Source: Rubritepida flocculans DSM 14296
Lineage (GTDB): Bacteria > Pseudomonadota > Alphaproteobacteria > Acetobacterales > Acetobacteraceae
Reading direction: 5' to 3'
Assembly: GCF_000425365.1 (NCBI RefSeq)
Contig: NZ_AUDH01000029.1
Span: 1 to 32,453 of the forward strand
Length of the DNA: 32,453 bases
The notes under the pieces are model-generated. The model ran no database searches. It worked only from the letters and a program-made list of their open reading frames with translations, and was not told where the DNA came from. Numbering within the stretch: position 1 is the stretch's first letter; each line of letters starts with the position of its first letter. Positions 1 to 8,029 of the stretch are shown piece by piece. The position numbers were made by a program, and so were the translations under genes.

Positions 1-788
1 AAGACCAGGAAGGTGCGCGCGGGCGCGGGCGCCGCGGCCGGGGCCGGGGCGGGCGCCGGGGTCGGCGTGTTGAAGGCGTAGCGCAGACCGACCAGGATCG
101 AGTGGTTGTAGTTGGTCGGCGTGTAGGCGCGCGGGGAGACGGGGCTCACCACGGTCTGGCCGGCGTTGTTGATGTTGCCGGAGCCGATGGAGGGATCCGT
201 CGTGCCGAAGAAGCGGTACTCGGTGGTGAGCGACAGGCCCGGCATCATGGAGCCGAGGCCGAAGGCCACGCCGGCGATGCCCTGGTAGGCGAAGCGGCCG
301 TCATTGCCGTCGATCATCACGCGGTTGGTCGGCGAGTTGCGGCCGATCACCTTGCGGTAGTCGTTCCACACATAACCGATACCGGCGCCGACATAGGGCG
401 TCACGCTCACGCCCATGCCGAGCACATCGCCCAGCGCCAGGTCGTAGAAGGCGTTACCCATGAAGCCGTACTGGTGGATCGTGCCGCCGGCGGGGTTGCC
501 GCGCACGCCGCCCAGGCTCATCCGGTCCACGCTGTTGTTGCGGTAGTTGCCCTCGAGCTCGGCGCGGATGCCGTTGCCGAAGCCCCAGCCGATGCTGGCC
601 ACCGCGGCCCAGCCCCAGCGGGTGTCCACACGGTCGGCGCCCACGGTCGCGGGGATGTCGGCGGTCGAGTTCTGGCGGTAGTTGGCACCCGCGCCCGCGC
701 CCACATAGAGGCCCGAGACGGGCTGCGCCTGGGCGGCCACGGGCAGCGACAGCACCGTCGCGGCCAGAAGGGCCTTCTTGAGGCTCAT
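1..788 (-). CDS. Outer-membrane beta-barrel / OmpA-family protein, 3' part missing
   Basis: The gene reads leftwards and is cut by the left edge, so only the first 262 codons are present. The start at 788 has an AGGAG about 7 bases upstream; the ATG six bases earlier is too close to it. Residues 1-21 form a Sec signal peptide (Lys-Lys, hydrophobic core, then AQAQ). The next 200 or so residues are typical of an eight-stranded OmpA-type barrel: alternating aromatic strands, Gly-rich turns and phrases such as GLYVGAGAGANY and SLTTEYRFFG. A Pro/Ala-rich linker (PAPAPAPAAAPAPA) follows and the visible part ends in RTFLVF, which in such proteins usually leads into a peptidoglycan-binding OmpA domain. 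That last domain is inferred, not seen. The likely role is outer-membrane stability or a porin-like function. The 185 bases upstream hold no gene and presumably its promoter. Confidence 0.85.
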   Translation of the reverse strand, partial: MSLKKALLAATVLSLPVAAQAQPVSGLYVGAGAGANYRQNSTADIPATVGADRVDTRWGWAAVASIGWGFGNGIRAELEGNYRNNSVDRMSLGGVRGNPAGGTIHQYGFMGNAFYDLALGDVLGMGVSVTPYVGAGIGYVWNDYRKVIGRNSPTNRVMIDGNDGRFAYQGIAGVAFGLGSMMPGLSLTTEYRFFGTTDPSIGSGNINNAGQTVVSPVSPRAYTPTNYNHSILVGLRYAFNTPTPAPAPAPAAAPAPARTFLV

Positions 789-973
789 CCTCATTCTCCT
801 TTGGCAATCACGTTCATTCGATCGCTGCGCGGCACGCCGAACGGCGCGAATCCCCGCTGCGTGGGGCGACCTTAACACCGGGGCCTCGCGCCTTGCACCA
901 CCCGGCCCAGCATTTCCAAAGGGGTGTGGCCCACGCGACACAATGGCCCTGGCGATTCGGCCACAGGGCATAT

Positions 974-2107
974 TCACAGCCGGGCCAGCAGCTCCGCCTC
1001 CTCGGCGGCCGCGAGGCGTCCCGGCGGCAAGAGCAGGTTGGCATGGCCGAGTTTGCGCCCCGCCCGCGCCTCCGCCTTTCCGTACCAGTGCGCGACCACC
1101 CCGGGGGCGGCGAGGAGGCGGGGCCAGGCGGCCAGCCCCTCCGGCCCGACGAGGTTGCGCATCACCGCATCCGCCCGGCGCGCCGTCGGGCCGAGCGGCA
1201 GCCCCGCCACGGCGCGGATGTGCTGTTCGAACTGCCCGCAATCGCAGGCGTCCATGGTCCAGTGGCCGGAGTTGTGCGGGCGCGGTGCGATCTCGTTGCC
1301 CAGCAGCGTCCCATCGGCCAGCAGGAACATCTCGAGCGCGAGCACTCCCACCGCCCCCAGCGCCTCGGCCACCCGGGCGGCATGGGCGCGCGCGGCCTCG
1401 GCCACCGCGGGCGGGACGCGCGCCGGGGCGAAGGAGAGGTCGAGGATATGGTCGCGATGCCGGTTCTCCACCGCGTCGAACACCGCCACCGCCCCGTCCG
1501 CGCCGCGCGCGGCGATGGCCGACACCTCCGCCACGAAGGGCACGAAGGCCTCCAGCACCAGCGGCTTGGGCGCGAGGCGGGCATAGGCGGCGGCGGCCTG
1601 CTCCGGGGCGCGGATCACCGCCTGGCCGCGCCCGTCATAGCCCAGGCGGGTGGTTTTCAGGACGGCAGGCAGCCCGATCCGTTCCAGCGCCTCGGCCAGA
1701 TCGGCCTCGTTGCGCACCGCCGCCCAAGGGGCGACGGGCACGCCGGCGGCTTCGAGAAACGCCTTTTCGGCGAGCCTGTCCTGGCAGGTCGAGAGGACGG
1801 AGACGCCGGGCCGGCAGGGCGCCAACCCCTCCAGCGCCGCCAGGGCCGCCGCGGGGACGTTCTCGAACTCGAAGGTCACCACATCCACCTGGGCGGCGAA
1901 GCGCCGCAGCGCCTCCGCATCGTCGTAAGCAGCGACCGTGTGCGCGGTGGCCACCTGCATGCCGGGCGAATCCGCCTCGGGCGCAAAGACATGGGTGCGG
2001 TAGCCGAGCCGCGCGGCGGCCATGGCGCTCATCCGCCCGAGCTGCCCGCCGCCCAGTATGCCGATGGTGGCGCCGAGCGGCAGCGGCGCCGCCTCAGACG
2101 GGCTCAT
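974..2107 (-). CDS. purK: 5-(carboxyamino)imidazole ribonucleotide synthase PurK
   Basis: ATP-grasp enzyme of purine biosynthesis that carboxylates AIR to N5-CAIR using ATP and bicarbonate in the cytoplasm. The N-terminus carries the nucleotide-binding phrase [11 protein letters not shown]. It is followed by [10 protein letters not shown], the ATP-grasp region [15 protein letters not shown], and the metal-binding segment [18 protein letters not shown], all diagnostic of PurK. Length, 377 residues, is normal. The ATG at 2107 was chosen over a GTG at 2116 because a GAGGG lies 8 bases upstream of the ATG. The gene overlaps the end of purE by 14 bases, so the two are translationally coupled. Its product is the substrate of the neighbouring PurE. 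Confidence 0.96.
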   Translation of the reverse strand: MSPSEAAPLPLGATIGILGGGQLGRMSAMAAARLGYRTHVFAPEADSPGMQVATAHTVAAYDDAEALRRFAAQVDVVTFEFENVPAAALAALEGLAPCRPGVSVLSTCQDRLAEKAFLEAAGVPVAPWAAVRNEADLAEALERIGLPAVLKTTRLGYDGRGQAVIRAPEQAAAAYARLAPKPLVLEAFVPFVAEVSAIAARGADGAVAVFDAVENRHRDHILDLSFAPARVPPAVAEAARAHAARVAEALGAVGVLALEMFLLADGTLLGNEIAPRPHNSGHWTMDACDCGQFEQHIRAVAGLPLGPTARRADAVMRNLVGPEGLAAWPRLLAAPGVVAHWYGKAEARAGRKLGHANLLLPPGRLAAAEEAELLARL

Positions 2108-2582
2108 GCGGCACACCCTCGGTCTGGGCCTCGCGCCAGGCCGTCAGCCGCGCCGCGAGCGCCGGGTCCGAGAGGGCCAGGATGGAGGCGGCCAGCAAGC
2201 CCGCATTGATCGCGCCCGCCTTGCCGATGGCGAGGGTGCCCACCGGAACGCCGCCGGGCATCTGCACGATGGACAGCAGGGAATCGAGCCCCTTCAGCGC
2301 GTGCGACTCCACCGGCACGCCGAGCACCGGCAGGTTGGTCATGCTGGCCGCCATGCCGGGCAGATGCGCCGCCCCCCCGGCTCCGGCGATGATGACGCGC
2401 AGCCCGCGCCCGGCGGCCGAGGCGGCATAGTCATAGAGCCGCCGGGGCGTACGGTGCGCCGAGACCACCCGCGTCTCGTGCGGCACGCCGAGCGCCGCCA
2501 GCGTCTCGGCCGCATGGCGCATGGTCTCCCAGTCCGAGCGGGAGCCCATGATCACGCCCACCCGCGGCGCCGCGTCCTGCAT
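2094..2582 (-). CDS. purE: N5-carboxyaminoimidazole ribonucleotide mutase PurE
   Basis: Class I PurE converts N5-CAIR to CAIR in de novo purine synthesis. The protein shows [13 protein letters not shown] near the N-terminus, [15 protein letters not shown] with the conserved His, the glycine-rich [14 protein letters not shown], and [17 protein letters not shown], all hallmarks of the family. Length, 162 residues, is typical for an octameric bacterial PurE. The start at 2582 was preferred to the ATG at 2588 because the GAGGG sequence abuts the latter and lies 6 bases from the former. It begins 9 bases after the stop of the DUF465 gene and overlaps purK, giving a DUF465-purE-purK operon on the minus strand. 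Confidence 0.97.
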   Translation of the reverse strand: MQDAAPRVGVIMGSRSDWETMRHAAETLAALGVPHETRVVSAHRTPRRLYDYAASAAGRGLRVIIAGAGGAAHLPGMAASMTNLPVLGVPVESHALKGLDSLLSIVQMPGGVPVGTLAIGKAGAINAGLLAASILALSDPALAARLTAWREAQTEGVPHEPV

Positions 2583-2591
2583 GGGCATCCC

Positions 2592-2792
2592 TCAGGCGAT
2601 GATGTCGGGGACGAGCCGGCTCTCGAGCCAGGCGATCTCGTCCTTGAGTTTCAGCTTGCGCTTCTTGAGGCGCTGGACCTGGAGCTGGTCCCTCGGGCCC
2701 GCCTCCAGCCGGGCGATCACCGTATCGAGGTCGCGATGCTCGCTGCGGAGCTCGTGCAGGCGGCGCAACAGGGCTTCGCGGTCTTCGAGCAT
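2592..2792 (-). CDS. DUF465 (YdcH-like) small coiled-coil protein
   Basis: A 66-residue, highly charged helical protein, with the segment QVQRLKKRKLKLKDEIA followed by WLESRL, characteristic of the DUF465/YdcH family found throughout Proteobacteria. It is too short for a catalytic domain and looks like one helical hairpin. The function of the family is unknown. The ATG at 2792 was chosen because all family similarity starts there; a longer in-frame extension towards 3056 is low-complexity Arg/Ala/Pro sequence and is not believed. It is the first gene of the operon with purE and purK, a common arrangement in alphaproteobacteria as far as I recall. Confidence 0.85.
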   Translation of the reverse strand: MLEDREALLRRLHELRSEHRDLDTVIARLEAGPRDQLQVQRLKKRKLKLKDEIAWLESRLVPDIIA

Positions 2793-3054
2793 CGGTCCTG
2801 GGCTGGGCGAGGGGGCATCAGGCGCGGCGGGGGCGTGGCGGACACGAAATCCTTCCACCTCCCGGCCGATTCGGGGATAGCATGAGCCGGCCGCCGCGCA
2901 ACAGCGCCCGCGGCGGCAAGCCGGGCCCCGCGGCCGCGGAGCGGCCATGCGGGCTTCGCCAGCCCTGGGCGGCGCAGCGGAAGGCTGCGCCCCTCGATCC
3001 AATGGCCCGGGCCGGCACGGCTGGCTGGCGCGCACGGATGGAGGACGAACCGGC

Positions 3055-3225
3055 ATGATCCACGCCCCGCGGCTCCGCGCCCTCGAGGCCCGTCACGCTG
3101 AGCTGGAACAGCGCATCGCTGCGGAAGGGATCCGCCCGCGTCCCGACGACGAACAACTGGCCCGCCTCAAGCGCGAGAAGCTGGCGCTGAAGGAGGAGAT
3201 GGAGCGGCTGCGCCGGGGCAACTGA
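3055..3225 (+). CDS. DUF465 (YdcH-like) small protein, second copy
   Basis: A 56-residue charged helical protein ending in LARLKREKLALKEEMERL, the same family signature as the gene at 2592-2792 but on the opposite strand. The ATG at 3055 has a GGAGGA about 9 bases upstream. The in-frame upstream extension to 2947 lacks family similarity and is rejected. The two DUF465 genes diverge from a shared 262-base region that contains no other gene, so both promoters should lie there. Function is unknown. It ends 21 bases before the stop of trcR, which converges on it. Confidence 0.8.
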   Translation: MIHAPRLRALEARHAELEQRIAAEGIRPRPDDEQLARLKREKLALKEEMERLRRGN

Positions 3226-3246
3226 TCCGGCCGGCGGGCGCGCGGC

Positions 3247-3819
3247 CTAATCCGCCTCGCTGGGCTGCGGCTCGGGGAGCGACTTGCCCTCGGCGGCGAG
3301 CCGTTCGGCCGCGGCGGCGACCGCGGCGTTGAGCGCGCTCTGGGTGCAGAGGCCGAGGATCACCGGATCGCGCGGCTTGATGTTCGCGCTGTTCCAGTGC
3401 GTCTTGTCGCGCACCTTCTCGATCGTCTCCTTGGTCGTGCCGAGGAGCTTGCTGATCTGCGCGACGCTGAGTTCCGGGTGATGGCGCAGCAGCCAGGCGA
3501 TGCCGTCCGGGCGGTCATGGCGCTTGGCCACCGGGGTGTAGCGCCCGCCCTTGCCGCGGGACTTGGAAAGCGGCACCGCCGGCGGCGCGAGGGTGAGGCG
3601 CGCCGTCGGGTCGGCCTCGCAGCGGGCGATCTCCTCGCGCGTGAGCTGCCCGTTCGCCACGGGATCGTAGCCGATGATGCCCTGCGCCACCTCGCCGTCC
3701 GCGATGGCCTGCACCTCGAGCGGGTGCATCTGCACGAAATCGGCGATCTGCTCGAAGGAGAGCGAGGTCTTCTCGATCAGCCACACGGCGGTGGCCTTGG
3801 GCATGAGGGGCTGGGCCAT
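3247..3819 (-). CDS. trcR: Cell cycle transcriptional regulator TrcR (DUF1013)
   Basis: A 190-residue protein matching the DUF1013/TrcR family, which is nearly universal in alphaproteobacteria and annotated as a cell-cycle transcriptional regulator. The N-terminus MPKATAVWLIEKTSLSFEQI and the segment ADFVQMHPLEVQAIADGE form one HTH-like part. A second is ELSVAQISKLLGTTKETIEKV, followed by the very conserved HWNSANIKPRDPVILGLC. The ATG at 3819 is used; starting three bases before MPKATAV would be equally plausible. It is transcribed alone, with its promoter between 3820 and 3943, facing the divergent DUF1192 gene. Its presence is a strong taxonomic marker for the host class. Confidence 0.92.
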   Translation of the reverse strand: MAQPLMPKATAVWLIEKTSLSFEQIADFVQMHPLEVQAIADGEVAQGIIGYDPVANGQLTREEIARCEADPTARLTLAPPAVPLSKSRGKGGRYTPVAKRHDRPDGIAWLLRHHPELSVAQISKLLGTTKETIEKVRDKTHWNSANIKPRDPVILGLCTQSALNAAVAAAAERLAAEGKSLPEPQPSEAD

Positions 3820-3943
3820 GGGAGGGTCCGTCAGGTCTCGGGGCGGGCGCGGCGCGGCGCGAACCGGGGCGCGCGCCCCGCGACTGCCCTATAGTGCGCG
3901 GGCCCCCCGGGGCCAAGCCCCGCGATTCGCAGGAGAGCCCCGC

Positions 3944-4138
3944 ATGTTCGAGGAGGAGCAGCGCCCCCGTCGCCCGGAGGTCTTCGCGCCGGCCGCGCTT
4001 GAGGGCTGGTCGGAGGAGGCGCTGCGCGCCTACATCGTTGCGCTACAGGCCGAAATCGCCCGCGCCGAGGCCGCCTTGGCCGCCCGTCAGGCCCAGCGCG
4101 CGGCAGCGGAGGCGTTGTTCCGCAAGCCCTCGGCGTAA
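3944..4138 (+). CDS. DUF1192 small protein
   Basis: A 64-residue protein with the layout of the alphaproteobacterial DUF1192 family: a short charged start, then LEGWSEEALRAYIVALQAEI and a helical A/R-rich tail ending in AEALFRKPSA. Function is unknown; the protein is probably a single coiled-coil hairpin. The ATG at 3944 has AGGAGA about 9 bases upstream, and a TATAGT hexamer at 3890-3895 could be its -10 box, though no convincing -35 is seen. Its TAA stop forms the first three bases of an intergenic repeat (4136-4304). It is divergent from trcR and convergent with the acetyltransferase gene beyond the repeat. Confidence 0.85.
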   Translation: MFEEEQRPRRPEVFAPAALEGWSEEALRAYIVALQAEIARAEAALAARQAQRAAAEALFRKPSA

Positions 4139-4304
4139 TCCGGCCGGCGGTCGCGCCGGACGTAGCTCGCACGCCGGGTTGGCGCCACCCAAGGCGGCAC
4201 GCCGCGTTGGGGCCCGGTGGGGCGGCGGCGTGTCAAAACAAAGGCATACCAGCGGCCGCACCGCTTTCGCAGGGGGCGGAAACAGCGGCCGCCGGTATGG
4301 GGGG
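4136..4304 (+). repeat. Intergenic hairpin repeat, copy 1 (longest)
   Basis: First of three related elements (others at 6159 and 11644). It starts with TAATCCGGCCGGCGG, of which TAA is the stop of the preceding gene. It continues with an imperfect hairpin near 4138-4170 and a middle part near 4175-4230 that is close to identical with copy 2. It ends with a 14-base inverted repeat, ATACCAGCGGCCGC at 4246-4259 and its near complement at 4285-4298 (one mismatch), enclosing 25 bases. It lies between two convergent genes, where it may act as a transcript end. Repeat status is seen directly; function is inferred. Confidence 0.8.
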
Positions 4305-4781
4305 CTAGATCGCCTTGCGCAGATAGCGCACCCGCTTGCCGTTGCGCGGGTCCGTCGCCTCGCCCGCCGCCTGGAAGCCGAGCCGCTCGTGAAAGGCCAG
4401 GCTCTCCGGGTTCGGCGGGTCGAGGTTCACCTCGCAGGCCAGCAGCCCGATGCGCTCCGCCCGCGCCAGCGCCGCGAGGTCGTCATAGAGCGCCCGGGCC
4501 ACGCCCCGCCCGCGCGCCGCCGGCGCCACCACCACCCGGTCCACATAGGCGAAGGAGCTCTCGCGCGCCGTGAACCAGGCATGGTTGGGCCCCTGCGGCG
4601 GCGTGGCGTGGTCGAAGGCGATGAGGAACCCCGCGCCGCCCTCGGCCACCCGCGCCGCGAAGGCGTTGCGCAGCAGCCCCTCGAAGCCTTCGCGGGTCAG
4701 GGCGTTCACCGCCTCCGCCTCGGCGTTGTTGAGGGCGAGCAGGGCGGGGATGTCGGCCTCGGCGATGTCGCGGATGCGCAT
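4305..4781 (-). CDS. GNAT-family N-acetyltransferase
   Basis: A 158-residue acetyl-CoA-dependent acetyltransferase of the GNAT fold. It has the N-terminal strand-helix MRIRDIAEADIPALLALN, a central core strand ESSFAYVDRVVVAPAARGRG and the pyrophosphate-binding loop ARGRGVARALYDDL (residues about 97-110). Towards the C-terminus come LLACEVNLDPPNPESLAFHERLGF and a final beta strand. The substrate cannot be told from sequence; the pattern with DPPNPES is common in uncharacterised proteobacterial members. The start at 4781 fits the family. It is divergently transcribed from the DUF3422 gene (129 bases between them), and its stop lies at the right end of the intergenic repeat copy 1. Confidence 0.9.
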   Translation of the reverse strand: MRIRDIAEADIPALLALNNAEAEAVNALTREGFEGLLRNAFAARVAEGGAGFLIAFDHATPPQGPNHAWFTARESSFAYVDRVVVAPAARGRGVARALYDDLAALARAERIGLLACEVNLDPPNPESLAFHERLGFQAAGEATDPRNGKRVRYLRKAI

Positions 4782-4910
4782 GCCCCGCAGGCTCGCATGC
4801 GGCGCCGCGGCTGGCGAGGGCCGCGGGCGGCGCAGGGCGGGCCGGCGCGCAGGCCTCCATGCATGATGGCTGATGCCAGCAGGGCGGCATCTGGTCTAGG
4901 GTCCGCGCCG

Positions 4911-6161
4911 ATGAGCTTCCCCTCCCATCCCCAGCGCGAGGCGCTGACCGGCGAACTCCACGCCCGGCCCGCCGTGCCCATCAAGGCGCCCGCACGGCTC
5001 TCCCGCCTCGCCATGGTCGCGCCCGACCGGGCGGCGGAGGAGGCGCATCTCGCCGCGCTCTGCGCCTGGCACGGGGTGGCGCCGCCCGCCCCCGGCGCGA
5101 CCTGGTTCATGGCCGATTTCGGCGCCTTCCGGCTGCGCTTCGAGCGGCACACGGAGTTCACCGGCTGGAACTTCCTTGCCGCCGGGGCGGACCCCGAGCG
5201 GCCTTTCGATTCCCCCGCCATCGCCGCCCTGCCGCCCGAATGGCTGGCCAGGCTGCCCGGCCAGGCGGTGGCCGCCCTGCACATCGCCCTGGTGGACGCG
5301 CGGGTGGAGCAGTGCGGGTTCGTCGGCGACAGCATCGCCGGCGCCGCGGTGGCGGACCAGGCGGCCATGGTCTTCACCGATTTCCGCCTGCACCCGGACG
5401 GCTTCACGCGCATCCTCATCGCAGGGGAGCCGAGCCCGGTGGTGGCCGGCCGGCTCGCCCAGGCGCTGTGGGAGATCGAAACCTACCGCGCCATGGCGCT
5501 GCTCGCCCTTCCGGTGGCGCGCGGGGTGGGGCCGCAGCTCGCCAGCGCCTCCGAGCAGCTCGCGCGGATTTCGGCCCGGCTGCCGAGCCTCGACGACCTG
5601 GCCGCCGAGCGCGCGGCGCTGGAGGAGCTCACCGCCGTCGCGGGCGAGATCGAGCGCGCGAGCGCCGCCACCGCCGAGCGTTTCTCGGCCAGCGCGGCCT
5701 ATCACCGGCTGGTGCTGCGCCGCCTCGCGGAGCTGGGCGAGGTGCCGCTGCACGGCATCCCGACCCTGTCGCGCTTCCTGGATCGGCGCATGGAGCCGGC
5801 CATGGCGACGGTGAGCGCAACGGGGGCGCGCATCGCCGCCCTTTCGGTGCGCGCCGCCCGGCTCGTGGACCTGTTGCGGGCGCGGGTGGCGGTGGCGCAG
5901 GAGGCGCAGGCGGAGAAACAGCTCGCCACCCTGGCCGCCACGGGCCGGGCGCAGCTCCGCCTGCAGCAGACGGTGGAGGGGCTCTCGGTGGCGGGCATCA
6001 CCTACTACCTGCTCACCGTCATCGGCTACCTGATCAAGCCTCTGCCCTGGTGGCGGTCCATCGGGACGACGGCGGAGCAGATCCTCGCCGTGCTGGTTCC
6101 CGTGGTGGCGGCGCTGGTCTGGCTCAACCTCCGCAAGCGACGGCTGGAAGCCGAGAAGTGA
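4911..6161 (+). CDS. DUF3422 family membrane-anchored protein
   Basis: A 416-residue protein of the DUF3422 family. It opens with HPQREALTGELHARP, the family hallmark, continues with an alpha/beta region containing GATWFMADFGAFRLRFERH, and has a long helical region with the motif AMALLALPVAR and many heptad-like Leu/Ala/Glu residues. The C-terminus holds two hydrophobic segments, near GITYYLLTVIGYLIKP and ILAVLVPVVAALVWL, followed by a positive tail, so it is probably anchored in the inner membrane with most of the protein in the cytoplasm. Function is unknown. The ATG at 4911 gives the canonical N-terminus; a TCTAGGGT just upstream could be its -10 box, which would give a very short leader. 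Its TGA stop begins repeat copy 2. Confidence 0.9.
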   Translation: MSFPSHPQREALTGELHARPAVPIKAPARLSRLAMVAPDRAAEEAHLAALCAWHGVAPPAPGATWFMADFGAFRLRFERHTEFTGWNFLAAGADPERPFDSPAIAALPPEWLARLPGQAVAALHIALVDARVEQCGFVGDSIAGAAVADQAAMVFTDFRLHPDGFTRILIAGEPSPVVAGRLAQALWEIETYRAMALLALPVARGVGPQLASASEQLARISARLPSLDDLAAERAALEELTAVAGEIERASAATAERFSASAAYHRLVLRRLAELGEVPLHGIPTLSRFLDRRMEPAMATVSATGARIAALSVRAARLVDLLRARVAVAQEAQAEKQLATLAATGRAQLRLQQTVEGLSVAGITYYLLTVIGYLIKPLPWWRSIGTTAEQILAVLVPVVAALVWLNLRKRRLEAEK

Positions 6162-6288
6162 TGCGGTCGGCGGCAACGCCGGACGCATCGCGCAGGCCGG
6201 GTTGCCGCCACCCAACGCGGCACGCCGCGTCGGGGCCCGGTGGGGCGGCGGCGTGCCAAGACCGAGGGATCCCAGCGGCCGCCGGCAT
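6159..6288 (+). repeat. Intergenic hairpin repeat, copy 2
   Basis: Related to 4136-4304 and 11644-11772. It begins TGATGCGGTCGGCGG, where TGA is the stop of the DUF3422 gene, and carries an imperfect hairpin at about 6162-6187. The central part, about 6195-6257, is almost identical to that of copy 1, including GGGGCCCGGTGGGGCGGCGG. The right-hand hairpin is collapsed: its two GCGGCCGC arms are fused into one (about 6269-6288), as expected from a deletion between the arms. It lies between convergent genes, just before the S24 regulator stop. Confidence 0.75.
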
Positions 6289-6302
6289 GATGCGGGCGCG
6301 GC

Positions 6303-6956
6303 CTACTGGCTGCTCCAGATGATGCGGTGCATCCAGGCCACGTCCTGGAGGTCGAAGCTGTAGTCGGGGTGGGCGGGGTTGAGGCTCGCCACCTCGATGC
6401 GCTTGGCGCTCTGCCGGCGCAGCTCCTTCGCCATCACCTCGCCCTTGCGGGTGCGCAGCACCACGCGGTCGCCGCGGCGGATGGGGGCGGCGGGCGAGAC
6501 GATGATCACATCGCCGTCGCGGAAGACGGGGGCCATGGAGTCACCGCTGATCTCGAGCGCATAGGCGTTGGGATCGCCGATCTCGGGCAGGCTGATCTCG
6601 TCCCAGGAGCCGCCGACGGGGAAGCCGCCATCGTCGAAGAAGCCCTCGCCGCCGGCCTGGGCGAAGCCGATCAGGGGGATGCGCCGTGCCGGGCCGCGCG
6701 CGCCGCGCCCCTGGCCTGAGAGGCTGCTGCCGCCGGAGACGAGGGAGGCGAAGGTCTCGATTCCCGCGCCGGTGGCGCCCAGCACCTTGGCGATGCTCTC
6801 CGTCGAGGGCCAGCGCGCGCGCCCATCCGGCCCCACGCGCTTGGAGGGGTTGAAGGCGGTGGGATCGAGGCCGGCCCGCCGCGCCAGGCCCGAGGGCGAG
6901 AGGCCGTGCTCGGCCGCCAGCGAATCGATGGCGCGCCAGATGTCGTCGTGTCGCAT
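6303..6956 (-). CDS. HTH transcriptional regulator with S24 (LexA/CI-like) peptidase domain
   Basis: A 217-residue repressor-type protein. Residues 1-75 form an HTH domain (WRAIDSLAAEHGLSPSGLAR, then DPTAFNPSKR and WPSTESIAKVLGATG). Residues about 93-215 form an S24 domain with an Ala-Gly pair at 101-102 that resembles the autocleavage site of LexA/CI proteins. The catalytic Ser 140 lies in EISGDSMAPVFRDGD and the Lys 177 in GEVMAKELRR, so the dyad is intact. Similar regulators are conserved outside prophages in many alphaproteobacteria, so it may be a host gene. However, it is the only phage-type regulator here and diverges from the phage block across a 138-base A/T-richer intergenic region, so it may control that block. 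Confidence 0.92.
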   Translation of the reverse strand: MRHDDIWRAIDSLAAEHGLSPSGLARRAGLDPTAFNPSKRVGPDGRARWPSTESIAKVLGATGAGIETFASLVSGGSSLSGQGRGARGPARRIPLIGFAQAGGEGFFDDGGFPVGGSWDEISLPEIGDPNAYALEISGDSMAPVFRDGDVIIVSPAAPIRRGDRVVLRTRKGEVMAKELRRQSAKRIEVASLNPAHPDYSFDLQDVAWMHRIIWSSQ

Positions 6957-7094
6957 GTCCTCGGCACCTTGTTAGGTTTGTGGTCAGGACGCAATAGGAA
7001 AATCTTGCTTTCGCTTTCAGAACCGGGCACAACCGCCGGTGTAGGCCCCCCATAGGCATTCGTGCCCCCTTACAACCGCTGAACGGAGTTTCCC

Positions 7095-7529
7095 ATGCGT
7101 CTCTCCCCCCGTGCCGCCTCCGCCCCCGTGCTCGGCAGCCTCGCCCGCGCCGAGCCCTTCCGCTCCGCGGAGGAGGCCTGGTTCTGGACCATGGCCGCAT
7201 TGATGGCGCGGCGCGAGGGGGCGCGGGTGCGCGCCGGGCAGGGCCTCAGCCTGCGGCCCTGCGAGCCTGACGATGTGGTGAAGTGCCTCGATCGCCTCTA
7301 CCGCCAGCGCCGGATCGAGATCGCCCATGCCCGCATCCTGCGCATCTGGGGCGAGCGCGGCGTGCCGCCCTGCCCCCGCCACCCGGCCGAGCGGGGCGAC
7401 CACCGCCTGTGGCGCGAGGCGATGCAGCGCCTGGAATTCCCGCTGCGCGTCAAGGGTATCGTGGCCGATCCGGCGCCGCAGCCCCCCGCCGAGGCGGAGA
7501 TCCTGCCTTTCCCCGGCCGGGCGTCGTGA
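7095..7529 (+). CDS. Conserved hypothetical protein at the start of the phage block
   Basis: A 144-residue soluble protein without a recognised domain. Its most striking parts are FRSAEEAWFWTMAALMARRE, LRPCEPDDVVKCLDRLYRQR and ARILRIWGERGVPP, with a final MQRLEFPLRVKGIV. These look strongly conserved, and I recall similar proteins in other alphaproteobacteria, so it may be an old resident rather than a phage gene; this is not certain. The ATG at 7095 has GGAG six bases upstream. Its stop overlaps the start of the next gene (GTGA), so both are co-translated. It diverges from the S24 regulator, with which it may be functionally linked. Confidence 0.8.
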   Translation: MRLSPRAASAPVLGSLARAEPFRSAEEAWFWTMAALMARREGARVRAGQGLSLRPCEPDDVVKCLDRLYRQRRIEIAHARILRIWGERGVPPCPRHPAERGDHRLWREAMQRLEFPLRVKGIVADPAPQPPAEAEILPFPGRAS

Positions 7530-7966
7530 CGGCCCATCACCACCGCGCGCTGGCCGAGCAGCGGGTCTGGATCGTCTTCGGCGGGCGGGCGGACCATCTC
7601 TGGCAGCGCCTCCTGCGCCCGGGTTTCCGGCATTGCTTCGCCGCCATCGAGGACGGCGAGGGCTGGCTGGTGCTGGACCCGCTGACGGGCCGGCTCCTCG
7701 CCGGGCGCCTCGACCTGCCGCCGGGCTTCGACCTGCCGCGCTTCTATCGGCGCGCCGGGCTGCGCCCCGTCGGTCCCTTTCTCCTCGCCGAACCGGCGCG
7801 CGGGCGGGGCCTTGGTCTCGCGCCCTATAGCTGCGTGGCGCTCTGCCGGGCGGTGCTCGGGCCGCATGCGCCCTTCGCCCTCACGCCATACGGGTTGTAT
7901 CGCCGACTCATGCTTCGCGTCGGGCATAGGAAAAAAAGCTTGACCTCTACCGAGGCGTGCGTGTAG
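7526..7966 (+). CDS. Hypothetical protein, possible permuted papain-like fold
   Basis: A 146-residue protein starting with GTG inside the stop of the preceding gene (GTGA overlap). It has VWIVFGG, then PGFRHCFAAIEDGEGWLVLDPL, and later APYSCVALCRAVLG and FALTPYGLYRRLM. A His followed much later by a Cys in a Ser-Cys-Val context, with the helix after it, is the order seen in circularly permuted papain-like (LRAT/NlpC-type) enzymes; this is a weak inference from pattern only. It has no signal peptide or membrane segment. The tail after residue about 130 (HRKKSLTSTEACV) is encoded by DNA that also carries a likely promoter, so the C-terminus may not be under much constraint. Confidence 0.7.
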   Translation: MTAHHHRALAEQRVWIVFGGRADHLWQRLLRPGFRHCFAAIEDGEGWLVLDPLTGRLLAGRLDLPPGFDLPRFYRRAGLRPVGPFLLAEPARGRGLGLAPYSCVALCRAVLGPHAPFALTPYGLYRRLMLRVGHRKKSLTSTEACV

Positions 7967-7969
7967 AAG
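7940..7969 (+). promoter_or_regulatory. Candidate promoter for the head-gene operon
   Basis: TTGACC at 7940-7945, preceded by an A-tract (seven A residues at 7931-7937), with TAGAAG at 7964-7969 after an 18-base spacer. The -35 box is good and the -10 box weak. It overlaps the last codons and the stop of the gene ending at 7966 and faces the structural genes. Confidence 0.45.
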
Positions 7970-8029
7970 CGGGGCGTCAACGGGCGAACTGCGCCCGGTG
8001 GCGTCCTCCTCTCCCTCTCCCGACCTTGG

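Noticed and set aside
6957-7094. Search for CtrA (TTAA-N7-TTAA) or LexA (GTTC-N7-GTTC) boxes upstream of the phage block
   Set aside because: No good match was found by eye in this region, so no such regulation is claimed.
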